64,000 nt of DNA from Gammaproteobacteria bacterium (lineage in GTDB: Bacteria; Pseudomonadota; Gammaproteobacteria; UBA4575): the NCBI GenBank assembly GCA_028279275.1, contig JANQOB010000009.1:1-64000 (forward strand), read 5' to 3'. The notes below the pieces were generated by a model that ran no database searches, was not told where the DNA came from, and saw only the letters and a list, made by a program, of their open reading frames with translations. Positions 48,084-56,885 of this stretch are shown here, in pieces. Within the stretch, counting starts at the first letter, position 1; every line of letters begins with the position of its first letter. The translations under genes and the position numbers were made by a program.

Positions 48084-48395
48084 CAGAACTTAATCCTTGG
48101 TTATATTTTACTCATTATCTATGTATGACTTACACACACATTGGATTAGAGTGCCTAATTAACTGAATTTCCAACAGAAATTGCCAAAATGCCCTTTTTT
48201 GTTGATTGGCTGGAATGAGTGCTTGAACCATTCCTTGAGGGTTTAAAATACTTACAGTTCGTCGCTATAAATCTCGCGTTTATACCTATGCAAGGGGAAT
48301 ATGTCACTCTCCATAATTGTTCATATTTGACTCACTTTTTTGCCATTTTTAGTCATTAAGTTGATATCAATCACTTTCAAATAGTCTGGGGAAAA
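48084..48395. other. Intergenic region between the chaperone and creD genes
   Basis: 312 bases that must hold divergent promoters. The only marked feature is the 10-base palindrome TTGATATCAA at 48361. No open reading frame of note or hairpin array is seen. Confidence 0.4.
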
Positions 48396-49913
48396 ATGAT
48401 TTACGCAGTGCTGATATTGCTCATATTGTTTGCTGTGTTAGCGGGCATTGGATTTCTGATTTATTTATTGGTTCGTAAAATTCAACATACAAGTACAAGT
48501 GCTATGGACAATGATAATTCTAAACTCAGTAATCAATCTGGTAAAAAAGTAAAAAATATGAGTGAGACATTAACGCTACGTGCGCTTATTGTTGGTGTAA
48601 TTGCATTAGTAATGCTGATTCCCTTGGTGATGATGCAAGGTGTTGTTGATGAACGAAATGGATTATATAGAAATGTTTTGCATGACATTGCAAATACTTG
48701 GGGAGGTCGACAATTATTGCAAGGACCTATGTTGGTAGTGCCATTTATAGAGAAACATGTGAATCGAGAAACGACTACGGATGAAAATGGTGAAGAGAAA
48801 GTTAAAACTAAAATTAGCTATAAAACCAAATATGCTATTCACTTACCAAAAGATTTAAAAATTAGTGTTGATATAGAAGAACAACATCGCAAACGTGGTA
48901 TTTATAAGTCTTTAGTATATGAAGCTGCGATATCTTTATCGGGTAGTTTTGAAAAATTAGATATTGAAAACATGTCTGATTACATCCATCGAATTGATTG
49001 GGATAAGTCATACTTCGTTTTAGGTTTATCCGATACGCGTGCAATTAATGAAGTTGCGCCACTAAAATGGAATGGTAATGAGCTTGGTTATTCTCCTGGC
49101 ACGGGAGTCACTAATTTAATTTCACATGGTTTTCATGCAAGCATTAAAAATTTAAGTGCAGCAGCTGAAAAACATAATTTTGCTACTAAAATTTCTATTA
49201 ATGGTAGTCAGGGTTTTAGGTTTGCGCCATTTGGTGAAAAGACCATCGTTTCAATGCATTCAACGTGGCCACATCCTAGTTTTCAAGGGATGACATTACC
49301 TTCAAATCGTGAAATCACAGATACTGGATTTATGGCTGAATGGATTATTCCGCATTTAGCACGCAATTATCCACAAGCATGGGTGTCAGGTAATGTTGAT
49401 TATCATCTCGGTGAATTCGTTGCTGGAGTAGACTTATTCGAACCTGTATTTCTCTATTCTAAAATGACACGTGCAGTAAAATACGGCATTCTTTTTATAG
49501 GGTTAACGTTTTTAACTTTTCTTATCTTTGAGTTAACTACACAAGCTCGTTTGCACTATGTGCAATACGGATTAATCGGTGTGGCCTTAACTATTTTTTA
49601 TCTAGTGTTGTTATCCATAGCTGAACACATAGTATTCATGCATGCATATGTTGTTGCAGCAGTAATTAATATTGGATTGATAACTTTATATACGGGCGCA
49701 GCGCTTAAAAATTGGTCTAAAGCTTGGGTTATATTAGTTTTGTTAAGTGCACTATACACGGTCTTGTATTCGTTGCTGCAGTTAGAGGACTACGCATTAT
49801 TAATGGGTACGATGCTGTTATTATCTGTACTGATAGTATTGATGTATGTTACCCGTAATCTTCGAGTGAATTCACTCAAAGATAGTAATATTCCTCATCT
49901 TCGTAATGGATAA
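48396..49913 (+). CDS. creD: CreD-like inner-membrane protein
   Basis: 505 residues. The CreD core starts at about residue 55 with TLRALIVGVIALVMLIPLVMMQGVVDER, followed by the large periplasmic domain (GGRQLLQGPMLVVPF, GFRFAPFGEKT) and six membrane helices near the C-terminus (from about 360, with VKYGILFIGLTFLTFLIFE). Here the core carries an extra N-terminal helix (about 2-27) and a hydrophilic linker of about 25 residues. In E. coli CreD belongs to the CreBC regulon and affects envelope integrity; no creBC genes are in the window. Confidence 0.88.
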   Translation: MIYAVLILLILFAVLAGIGFLIYLLVRKIQHTSTSAMDNDNSKLSNQSGKKVKNMSETLTLRALIVGVIALVMLIPLVMMQGVVDERNGLYRNVLHDIANTWGGRQLLQGPMLVVPFIEKHVNRETTTDENGEEKVKTKISYKTKYAIHLPKDLKISVDIEEQHRKRGIYKSLVYEAAISLSGSFEKLDIENMSDYIHRIDWDKSYFVLGLSDTRAINEVAPLKWNGNELGYSPGTGVTNLISHGFHASIKNLSAAAEKHNFATKISINGSQGFRFAPFGEKTIVSMHSTWPHPSFQGMTLPSNREITDTGFMAEWIIPHLARNYPQAWVSGNVDYHLGEFVAGVDLFEPVFLYSKMTRAVKYGILFIGLTFLTFLIFELTTQARLHYVQYGLIGVALTIFYLVLLSIAEHIVFMHAYVVAAVINIGLITLYTGAALKNWSKAWVILVLLSALYTVLYSLLQLEDYALLMGTMLLLSVLIVLMYVTRNLRVNSLKDSNIPHLRNG

Positions 49914-50017
49914 GATCAATAAAATACTGCAAAATCAGCTGCATAAAGGGAACCAATAGTTTATCTTTGCAATCTTAATATATAGCAATTAAACAAAATC
50001 AAAGCGGAGCAATCTAA

Positions 50018-50329
50018 ATGAAACAGTTTGTAAGCCTTATTAGTATTTTATTAATAGCACTTTCATCAGGTGTTGTTTATGCAGGTGATGTAGAAGCAGG
50101 AAAAGCAAAATCAGTTACTTGTGCGGCATGTCATGGTGGAGAAGGTATTAGCCCTAATGGTTTATGGCCAAATCTTGCAGGTCAGAAAGAAGAATATTTA
50201 GTTCAACAAATTAAGGCATTTAGAGATGGTGCTAGAGAAAACGCACAAATGTCGCCAATGGCAGCAAATTTAAGCGATGAAGATATTGCAAATTTGGCTG
50301 CATACTACGCATCTTTAGGTTGCAATTAA
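50018..50329 (+). CDS. Small class I cytochrome c
   Basis: 103 residues: signal peptide (cleavage near VYAGD) and a single haem c site CAACH at about residues 35-39. The axial Met is probably in [11 protein letters not shown]. The end [15 protein letters not shown] is typical of c553/c554-like cytochromes that shuttle electrons in the periplasm. GCGGAG precedes the ATG. It ends 17 bases before the convergent CopD-like gene. Confidence 0.92.
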   Translation: MKQFVSLISILLIALSSGVVYAGDVEAGKAKSVTCAACHGGEGISPNGLWPNLAGQKEEYLVQQIKAFRDGARENAQMSPMAANLSDEDIANLAAYYASLGCN

Positions 50330-50342
50330 GACTTTCGTGAAG

Positions 50343-50371
50343 CGGACTATGCTGCAATGTAGCGTAGTCCG
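50343..50371. terminator. Bidirectional hairpin between cytochrome c and CopD-like genes
   Basis: An 11-base-pair stem (CGGACTATGCT with AGCGTAGTCCG, one G-T pair) and a 7-base loop. It overlaps the last codons of the minus-strand gene and lies 14 bases after the cytochrome stop. There are no T-runs. Confidence 0.5.
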
Positions 50372-50829
50372 ACTGCAACCGCTACGACAATTACTCCTAG
50401 TAACAAATTAATTCCAATGTACTTGCGAATTTGCGCAAGATGTTCGCTGGCGAGTTGAAAATTTTCTTGTTTGACTGCTTTGCATAAGCGTCGAAAGGGC
50501 GCGAAGAATACATGCAAGAAAATTAAAATCATGATCACGCCAATTACTTGCATGATGTGTATGTGCCAGCCAACTCTCGCCATACCTCCATAATGCACTG
50601 CTATGATCCAATAGCCGGTTGCGGGTAAGGTGATGATGCTGACCCATACCCAAAAGAAGAAACTTGATAATGTCCTCTTCCATAGTTTTAAGCGTTGGGG
50701 CATTTCCAAGGCTTTAGCAGCAGCAGGTCGGAGTGATATATAGGCAAAAAACATTCCGCCTACCCATACGACCGCTGCAATTGCATGGGCTGCGATGGCT
50801 GCTGGGAAGTAATATGGCTGTAAGTCCAC
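50347..50829 (-). CDS. CopD-like membrane protein
   Basis: 160 residues with four membrane helices. The first contains AIAAHAIAAVVWVGGMFFAYISLRP, the usual CopD/YozB-type opening with a His and a Trp-x-Gly-Gly. A second His pair occurs in VGWHIHIMQVIG. Family members are linked to copper or haem handling; the role here is not established. It diverges from rpe. Confidence 0.85.
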   Translation of the reverse strand: MDLQPYYFPAAIAAHAIAAVVWVGGMFFAYISLRPAAAKALEMPQRLKLWKRTLSSFFFWVWVSIITLPATGYWIIAVHYGGMARVGWHIHIMQVIGVIMILIFLHVFFAPFRRLCKAVKQENFQLASEHLAQIRKYIGINLLLGVIVVAVAVGLRYIAA

Positions 50830-50978
50830 TTTGTACTCTCTTATTTAAGTTCTTAATTATCTTCAGAGTGATGGACGGTGCGTCCTGATCTACAGATAAA
50901 GTTTACTGTATGTTTGCTGCAAATTATATGCTGATAGGCTAAAGTGCGGGCTTGATTCTAGTCAAACGTAGTTAAAGT

Positions 50979-51677
50979 ATGTCACAAGACTGGCCAAACC
51001 CCGATTGGATAGCTCCTTCTATTCTCTCAGCTGATTTTGCAAGGCTGGGCGAAGAGACTACTGCTGTGCTGGCGGCGGGTGCGGATATTATTCATTTTGA
51101 TGTAATGGATAATCACTACGTACCGAATTTAACCTTTGGGCCAATAATTTGTAAGGCACTACGAGATTACGGAATTCAAGCACCTATCGACGCGCATTTA
51201 ATGGTCAAACCAGTGGACAGGCTGATTTCAGACTTTGCTGCGGCGGGCGCAAGTTATATTACTTTTCACCCTGAAGCATCGGAGCATATCGATCGCAGTT
51301 TGCAGTTAATACGTGATCAAGGATGTAAAGCAGGTTTGGTCTTTAATCCTGCAACGTCGTTGGAACAATTAGAATATGTATTAGATAAGATTGATATGGT
51401 TCTACTGATGTCAGTTAATCCGGGTTTTGGCGGACAAAAATTTATCCCGGCTATTTTGAAAAAATTAAAACAGGCTAGAAAATTAATTGAACAATCAGGT
51501 TTACCGATCCGCCTGGAAATTGATGGTGGTGTTAAAGTGGACAATATTGCAGAAATTAAAGCTGCAGGTGCGGATACCTTTGTTGCAGGCTCTGCCATTT
51601 TTAATACCAAAGATTATAAAGGTACGATCGATAAAATGCGTGAACAACTCGGCAGCTCTTCCAAAGTAACTCCATAA
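50979..51677 (+). CDS. rpe: Ribulose-phosphate 3-epimerase
   Basis: 232 residues. It interconverts ribulose-5-phosphate and xylulose-5-phosphate. [40 protein letters not shown] and [11 protein letters not shown] are all intact, including the metal-binding His and Asp residues. It starts the rpe-gph-trpEGDC run. Confidence 0.97.
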   Translation: MSQDWPNPDWIAPSILSADFARLGEETTAVLAAGADIIHFDVMDNHYVPNLTFGPIICKALRDYGIQAPIDAHLMVKPVDRLISDFAAAGASYITFHPEASEHIDRSLQLIRDQGCKAGLVFNPATSLEQLEYVLDKIDMVLLMSVNPGFGGQKFIPAILKKLKQARKLIEQSGLPIRLEIDGGVKVDNIAEIKAAGADTFVAGSAIFNTKDYKGTIDKMREQLGSSSKVTP

Positions 51678-51689
51678 TAATTTTCTGTT

Positions 51690-52376
51690 TTGAATAATTC
51701 ACTAACGCAAACGCAATGCGTGATGTTTGATTTGGATGGCACATTAGTTGACAGTGCTCCAGATATTGCGATCAGTATGAATGAAATGTTGCAACAACTT
51801 GGTTATCCAACACATGATCTTGCTCAAGTGAGGAACTGGATGGGAAATGGTGCCGGTAAATTAATTAAACGTGCACTCACAGGTAAAATGGATGGAGAAC
51901 CACCAAAAGATTTGTTCAAAAAAGCTCATCAAAAATTTTTTGATCTCTATGAACAAAACATACATGCTGAAAGCACATTATATCAGGGCGTATTAGAGGG
52001 GTTGGAAGCATTACGTGAGCAATCATATTTCATTGCTTGTGTTACAAATAAACCAAGAAGATTTACTCCACCCTTATTAAAGGCCTTTAATTTAAATCAG
52101 TATTTTAATTATTTAATTTGTGGTGATGATCTCGCAGTAAAAAAGCCAGATCCTCAGGTATTACAGAATGTACTCAGCGAGGCTAATGTAGGTCCTATGC
52201 AAGCGGTAATGGTTGGGGACTCCGCTAGTGATATAAAAGCGGCTCGATCAGCCAATATCAAGTCATTTTGTGTCCGATATGGATATCATCAAGGAGTAGG
52301 TGTTGATGCTTTGGGCGCAGACTATATAATCGACTCCATTGAGGAAGTACCTCAGTATCTATCAAATACAGATTAA
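51690..52376 (+). CDS. gph: Phosphoglycolate phosphatase (HAD family)
   Basis: 228 residues from a TTG at 51690. The first in-frame ATG falls directly before FDLDGTL and would remove the start of the fold. HAD motif I is FDLDGTLVDSAPD, motif II is the Thr in CVTNKP, and motifs III/IV are KKPDPQVL and MVGDSASDI. It hydrolyses 2-phosphoglycolate from DNA repair or Rubisco oxygenation. The gene follows rpe by 12 bases and its stop overlaps the ribosome-binding site of a Trp-rich leader peptide. Confidence 0.94.
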   Translation: MNNSLTQTQCVMFDLDGTLVDSAPDIAISMNEMLQQLGYPTHDLAQVRNWMGNGAGKLIKRALTGKMDGEPPKDLFKKAHQKFFDLYEQNIHAESTLYQGVLEGLEALREQSYFIACVTNKPRRFTPPLLKAFNLNQYFNYLICGDDLAVKKPDPQVLQNVLSEANVGPMQAVMVGDSASDIKAARSANIKSFCVRYGYHQGVGVDALGADYIIDSIEEVPQYLSNTD

Positions 52377-52389
52377 GGAATTATTTTCA

Positions 52390-52443
52390 ATGATCATCTC
52401 ATTACAGAAAGGAATAGCTTGGCTTTTTAGTTGGCGTAGCTAG
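52390..52443 (+). CDS. trpL: Possible trp leader peptide
   Basis: A 17-codon frame reads MIISLQKGIAWLFSWRS and stops at TAG. It has two Trp codons near the end, and AAGGA lies 10 bases before its ATG. This is the arrangement of a transcription-attenuation leader. It lies in the gap between gph and trpE, 56 bases before trpE. Confidence 0.65.
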   Translation: MIISLQKGIAWLFSWRS

Positions 52444-52484
52444 TTTGTAACTAGTTGACCTGACGTATTCGCTGTTCTTTTTTT
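52438..52484 (+). promoter_or_regulatory. Candidate attenuator before trpE
   Basis: The hairpin CTAGTT-TGT-AACTAG (52440-52454) overlaps the leader stop codon and is followed 23 bases later by a run of seven T (52478-52484). The hairpin directly before the T-run is not obvious to me, so the exact terminator/antiterminator pairings are unsolved. Confidence 0.45.
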
Positions 52485-52499
52485 CGATTTGGAGATGAT

Positions 52500-53966
52500 A
52501 TGGATTCCGCACAATTTGACTCACTAATAAACCAAGGTTACACCTGTATTCCGCTGGTGCGTGAAGTACTGGCAGATCTTGATACCCCTCTTAGTGCTTA
52601 CTTAAAGCTAGCTCATCAACCATACACCTATTTGTTTGAGTCGGTGCAGGGGGGAGAGCGTTGGGGTCGTTATTCTTTTATTGGTTTATCTTGTGCTGAA
52701 CGCATTAAGGTATTTGGCAATAAAATAGTACATGAGTTTGATAAAGATGCTAATGAGGAACATGTTGATGATCCATTAGGCTGGATTCAAAACTATTTAC
52801 AACAATTTCATGTTCCAGATATTCCTGATTTGCCACGTTTTACGGGTGGCGTTGTAGGCTATTTCGGTTATGAAACAATTCAATACATAGAACCGCGTCT
52901 TAAAAAAGCCACAAAACCTGATGTGCTGCAAACACCTGATATTTTTTTGATGGTGTCAAAAGAATTAGTAGTTTTTGATAACTTAAGCGGGAAGATTTTC
53001 TTAATTGTTCATGTTGACCCAAAAGATGATCAAGCATTAGAACACGGAAAACAGAAATTAAATTCACTAGCAGAAATGCTTCATCAAATTGTGCCAGATG
53101 TAAATGCTAACTCGACTGTGTCTAATGGAAATTTCGTTACCGAGTATCCTGAAGATGAATTCAAGCAAGCGGTAGAGTCAACCCGTGATTACATTCGTGC
53201 TGGAGATGTAATGCAGGTTGTTTTGTCTCAGAGACAAAGCAGAGATTTTACGGTTCCACCAATCAACTTATATCGTAGTTTACGAAGTTTAAATCCCTCT
53301 CCCTACATGTATTACATGAATATGGAGGATTTTTATATTGTAGGTTCCTCGCCAGAAATTTTGGTTAGGTTAGAAGATGGGGAGGTAACGCTAAGGCCTA
53401 TTGCAGGCACAAGACCACGCGGTAATGATGCTCAAGAAGACTTAGATCTTGAGAGAGAGTTGCTAGCCGATCCTAAAGAATTAGCAGAGCATCTAATGCT
53501 TATAGATCTTGGTCGAAATGATGTTGGGCGTGTTGCTAAAACGGGTAGTGTAAAGTTGACTGACAAGATGATTATCGAACGTTATTCTCATGTTATGCAT
53601 ATTGTTTCAAACGTAATTGGGAAACTTGGTAAAAATCTTGATGCAATTGATGTATTAAAAGCAACTTTCCCAGCGGGCACGGTAAGTGGCGCACCCAAAA
53701 TTCGTGCGATGGAAATTATTGATGAATTCGAACCCACTAAACGCGGAATTTATTCTGGTGCGGTGGGATATATTTCATGGGATGGGAATATGGATACCGC
53801 CATTGCAATACGCACTGCAGTTGTAAAAGATGAAAAACTTTATATACAGGCTGGTGCAGGGATTGTTTATGATTCAATTCCAGAAAATGAATGGATTGAA
53901 ACTAACAATAAAGCCGGTGCAATGAAGAAAGCCGCTGAGCTTGCTAATTTAATTAATCAAAAGTGA
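52500..53966 (+). CDS. trpE: Anthranilate synthase component I
   Basis: 488 residues. With TrpG it makes anthranilate from chorismate and glutamine. N-terminal LESVQGGERWGRYSFIG binds Trp in feedback-inhibited enzymes. The catalytic half has DVMQVVLSQRQSR, GSSPEILVRL, RPIAGTRPRG, LIDLGRNDVGR and AGTVSGAPKIRAMEII. GGAG stands six bases before the ATG. Ten bases separate it from trpG. A Trp-rich leader lies upstream. Confidence 0.97.
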   Translation: MDSAQFDSLINQGYTCIPLVREVLADLDTPLSAYLKLAHQPYTYLFESVQGGERWGRYSFIGLSCAERIKVFGNKIVHEFDKDANEEHVDDPLGWIQNYLQQFHVPDIPDLPRFTGGVVGYFGYETIQYIEPRLKKATKPDVLQTPDIFLMVSKELVVFDNLSGKIFLIVHVDPKDDQALEHGKQKLNSLAEMLHQIVPDVNANSTVSNGNFVTEYPEDEFKQAVESTRDYIRAGDVMQVVLSQRQSRDFTVPPINLYRSLRSLNPSPYMYYMNMEDFYIVGSSPEILVRLEDGEVTLRPIAGTRPRGNDAQEDLDLERELLADPKELAEHLMLIDLGRNDVGRVAKTGSVKLTDKMIIERYSHVMHIVSNVIGKLGKNLDAIDVLKATFPAGTVSGAPKIRAMEIIDEFEPTKRGIYSGAVGYISWDGNMDTAIAIRTAVVKDEKLYIQAGAGIVYDSIPENEWIETNNKAGAMKKAAELANLINQK

Positions 53967-53975
53967 ATTAATACC

Positions 53976-54557
53976 ATGATATTAATGATCGACAACTATG
54001 ATTCGTTCACTTACAACCTCGTGCAATACTTGGGTGAGATTGGTGAGGAAGTGAAAGTAGTGAGAAATGATCAAATTGGTGTAAAAGAAATAAAAAACTT
54101 GCAGCCTGATCATATTGTTATTTCACCAGGACCATGCACACCAAATGAAGCGGGTGTTTCGTTAGAGACTATTACTGAACTAGGTGGTGAGATACCCATT
54201 TTAGGCGTTTGTTTAGGGCATCAAAGCATAGGTCAAGCCTATGGGGGTAATATTGTTAAGGCCCAGGAAGTCATGCACGGTAAAACATCCAGAGTACATC
54301 ATCAGAGCAAACATGTATTTGAAAAATGTGACAACCCTTTTACGGCAACACGCTATCATTCCTTGGTCATTGAAAAACAATCTATACCGGAATGTTTAGA
54401 AGTTACCGCGTGGACTGAAGATGACTCTGGTGAGTTGGATGAAATCATGGGGGTGCGTCATAAACAGTTTGCGGTAGAAGGTGTGCAGTTTCATCCAGAA
54501 TCCATTCTTACCGATTTTGGCCATCACCTGTTAACCAATTTTGTTCGTCAAAACTAA
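53976..54557 (+). CDS. trpG: Anthranilate synthase component II (glutamine amidotransferase)
   Basis: 193 residues. It supplies ammonia to Trp[29 protein letters not shown], the nucleophile in GVCLGHQS and the catalytic His-Glu of QFHPESILT are intact. It stands between trpE and trpD, as in Pseudomonas-type trpE/trpGDC arrangements. Confidence 0.97.
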   Translation: MILMIDNYDSFTYNLVQYLGEIGEEVKVVRNDQIGVKEIKNLQPDHIVISPGPCTPNEAGVSLETITELGGEIPILGVCLGHQSIGQAYGGNIVKAQEVMHGKTSRVHHQSKHVFEKCDNPFTATRYHSLVIEKQSIPECLEVTAWTEDDSGELDEIMGVRHKQFAVEGVQFHPESILTDFGHHLLTNFVRQN

Positions 54558-54565
54558 ATTTCATT

Positions 54566-55591
54566 ATGAATATACAACAAGCAATTAATACCATAATTGA
54601 AGGGAATAATTTAAACCGCGATGACATGACAACAGTAATGCGAAGTGTGATGTCAGGTGAAGCTACACCTTCGCAAGTTGCAGGTTTGCTTGTGGCTTTG
54701 CGTATGAAAGGTGAAGTTTTGGACGAGATTTCTGCTGCCGCATCCGTGATGCGTGAACTTTCAACCAAGGTAAAAGTTGCCTCTGAGAACTTAGTAGATA
54801 CTTGCGGCACAGGTGGAGATGCCAAAGGTACTTTTAATGTTTCTACTACTGCTGCATTTGTTGTAGCAGCGGCCGGCGCTAGGGTAGCCAAGCACGGTAA
54901 TCGTTCAGTATCGAGTAAAAGTGGCAGTGCTGACCTATTAGAAAAAGCAGGGGTGAATTTACAACTAACACCTGAACAGGTAGCGAAATGCATAGAAGAG
55001 ATAGGTATTGGCTTTTTATTTGCGCCTGCTCACCACAGTGCTATGAAGCATGCTATCGGTCCTCGTAAAGAGCTTGGAATAAGGACAATATTTAATTTAC
55101 TCGGCCCTCTGACTAATCCTGCCAATGCGCCACATCAAGTATTGGGTGTGTTTAGTGGCGAATGGGTTGAGCCATTGGCGAAAGTCTTACAGTCACTTGG
55201 AAGTAAACATGTTTTAGTTGTGCATGCGGATGATGGTTTAGACGAAATTAGTATCGGTAGTGATACTCAAGTAGCTGAATTAATAGAGGGTGAAATTAAG
55301 GTGTATTCAATTTCACCGGAACAATTTGGTATGCAAAAAACAAGTCTTGAAGAAATTGTGGCTAGCGATGTTTCTGAGAGTCTAAAAATTGTAAACAACG
55401 TTTTTGAAAATCAAGCAGGTGCTGCATTAGATATTGTAAAGCTTAATGCTGGTGCTGCAATTTATGCAAGTGATAAAGCTGCGAGTTTAGAAGATGGTAT
55501 AGAACAAGCTACCAATGTTATAGAAAATGGGGCTGCAAAAAATAAATTTCAACAGTACATCGAATTTACAAAAAGTATGAGTCAAAAATGA
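54566..55591 (+). CDS. trpD: Anthranilate phosphoribosyltransferase
   Basis: 341 residues. It joins anthranilate to [26 protein letters not shown] is the PRPP loop, [19 protein letters not shown] and [22 protein letters not shown] are further signatures. Its last four bases overlap trpC (ATGA). No glutamine amidotransferase domain is fused to it. Confidence 0.97.
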   Translation: MNIQQAINTIIEGNNLNRDDMTTVMRSVMSGEATPSQVAGLLVALRMKGEVLDEISAAASVMRELSTKVKVASENLVDTCGTGGDAKGTFNVSTTAAFVVAAAGARVAKHGNRSVSSKSGSADLLEKAGVNLQLTPEQVAKCIEEIGIGFLFAPAHHSAMKHAIGPRKELGIRTIFNLLGPLTNPANAPHQVLGVFSGEWVEPLAKVLQSLGSKHVLVVHADDGLDEISIGSDTQVAELIEGEIKVYSISPEQFGMQKTSLEEIVASDVSESLKIVNNVFENQAGAALDIVKLNAGAAIYASDKAASLEDGIEQATNVIENGAAKNKFQQYIEFTKSMSQK

Positions 55592-56385
55592 TGGATCAGC
55601 CAGAAATACTAAAAAAAATAATTGCTCATAAGGAAAAGGAACTTGTAGAACGTAAATTGCATATGCCGCTTGAGAAATTTCAAGAAATGGCAAAAGAAGT
55701 GCCGGCTCCGCGTGGATTTGAGCGTGCTTTACGAGCCGCGCAAGCATCAAAACGACCGGGTGTTATAGCAGAAATTAAACGCGCATCGCCCAGTAAAGGT
55801 ATATTACGCGAGAACTTTAATCCGATGGAGATTGCTGCAAGTTACCAAATGAATGGTGCAAGCTGTGTTTCCATATTAACGGATAGTGAGTTCTTTAAAG
55901 GTTCTTGTGCAATCTTAGAGCTGGCACGTAAAACCTGTTTTCTGCCAATTTTACGCAAGGATTTTATTATTGATTCTTATCAAGTGTATGAGACTCGAGC
56001 GATTGATGCGGACTGTTTGTTATTAATTGTTGCTGCCCTTGAAGATCAAAAGTTAGCAGAACTCTATGCATTGGGAAATGAATTACATCTTGATATATTG
56101 GTAGAAATACATAATCAAGAAGAACTGGATCGAGCGCTCAAACTTGAACCAACAATGATTGGTATCAATAACCGTAATTTAAATACTTTTGATGTTTCAT
56201 TGGATACAACATTTGAATTGCTGTCTAATATTCCAGAAAATTGTCATGTCGTGACAGAAAGCGGAATCCATACCAAAGAGGACATTGCTCTAATGAATGA
56301 AAAAGGAGTTAATTCATTCTTGGTAGGCGAGGCATTTATGGTGGCGGAAAATCCGGGCGCAAAACTTAAGGAATTATTTTTCTGA
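55588..56385 (+). CDS. trpC: Indole-3-glycerol-phosphate synthase
   Basis: 265 residues, TrpC only (no fused TrpF). [51 protein letters not shown] and [11 protein letters not shown] are the barrel motifs, with the catalytic Lys residues in place. It overlaps trpD by four bases. In Pseudomonas-type genomes crp/vfr comes next; here about 7 kb of other genes intervene. Confidence 0.97.
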   Translation: MMDQPEILKKIIAHKEKELVERKLHMPLEKFQEMAKEVPAPRGFERALRAAQASKRPGVIAEIKRASPSKGILRENFNPMEIAASYQMNGASCVSILTDSEFFKGSCAILELARKTCFLPILRKDFIIDSYQVYETRAIDADCLLLIVAALEDQKLAELYALGNELHLDILVEIHNQEELDRALKLEPTMIGINNRNLNTFDVSLDTTFELLSNIPENCHVVTESGIHTKEDIALMNEKGVNSFLVGEAFMVAENPGAKLKELFF

Positions 56386-56437
56386 TTTGCTAAATCATAA
56401 CTAAAGCAAGAATAAATTACCCTCGTCCTAGTTTTAA

Positions 56438-56809
56438 TTATTGATAAGAGGGTGCGTGATACGCTAGTACTTTTCCACCTTGTCGAACGATGGCAACAGA
56501 TCCGTAACCTATTATAGGTTTTGATGAAGGTTCGGGTTTTTTCACTCTACTATCTATCCATTTAAAGGCTTCTTCTAATTTATACGGTACAAGTTCGCAT
56601 AGACGAATACGGCCTTTTTTGGTTTGGGTAAGCAAACCTGCCTTACTTAATACTCCAATATGCTTGCTCACCGCTTGCTGTGTTAAATCAAAATGGCTCA
56701 CGAGGTCTGAGCAAGTTTTTGGGCCTTTCTCGAGTTGAGCCAGTATCTGCAGACGAGTGGCATCCCCTAATGCAGTAAAGGTATTTGCTAAGTTTGAATA
56801 TACAACCAT
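56438..56809 (-). CDS. ArsR-family transcriptional regulator
   Basis: 123 residues. The winged helix has ALGDATRLQILAQLEKGPKTCSDLV, HFDLTQQAVSKHIGVLSKAGLL and a wing with TKKGRIRL. The metal motif ELCVCDL of classical ArsR is missing, so it belongs with the non-metal ArsR regulators. Its first codons (MVVYS) are encoded by one arm of a perfect palindrome, which points to autoregulation. The oxidoreductase gene diverges from it. Confidence 0.88.
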   Translation of the reverse strand: MVVYSNLANTFTALGDATRLQILAQLEKGPKTCSDLVSHFDLTQQAVSKHIGVLSKAGLLTQTKKGRIRLCELVPYKLEEAFKWIDSRVKKPEPSSKPIIGYGSVAIVRQGGKVLAYHAPSYQ

Positions 56810-56822
56810 ATAGTTGTATATT
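56797..56822 (-). promoter_or_regulatory. ArsR-type operator overlapping its own start codon
   Basis: A perfect 10-base-pair inverted repeat: arm AATATACAAC, centre CATATA, arm GTTGTATATT. The ArsR ATG lies in the centre and first arm. The palindrome is 64 bases before the oxidoreductase start, so a single operator may control both genes. Confidence 0.75.
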
Positions 56823-56885
56823 AAATGAACCTGATTTAAGAGTCAAATAACCATAAATATCAAGCGTTGAGGAGGGTTGATATAA

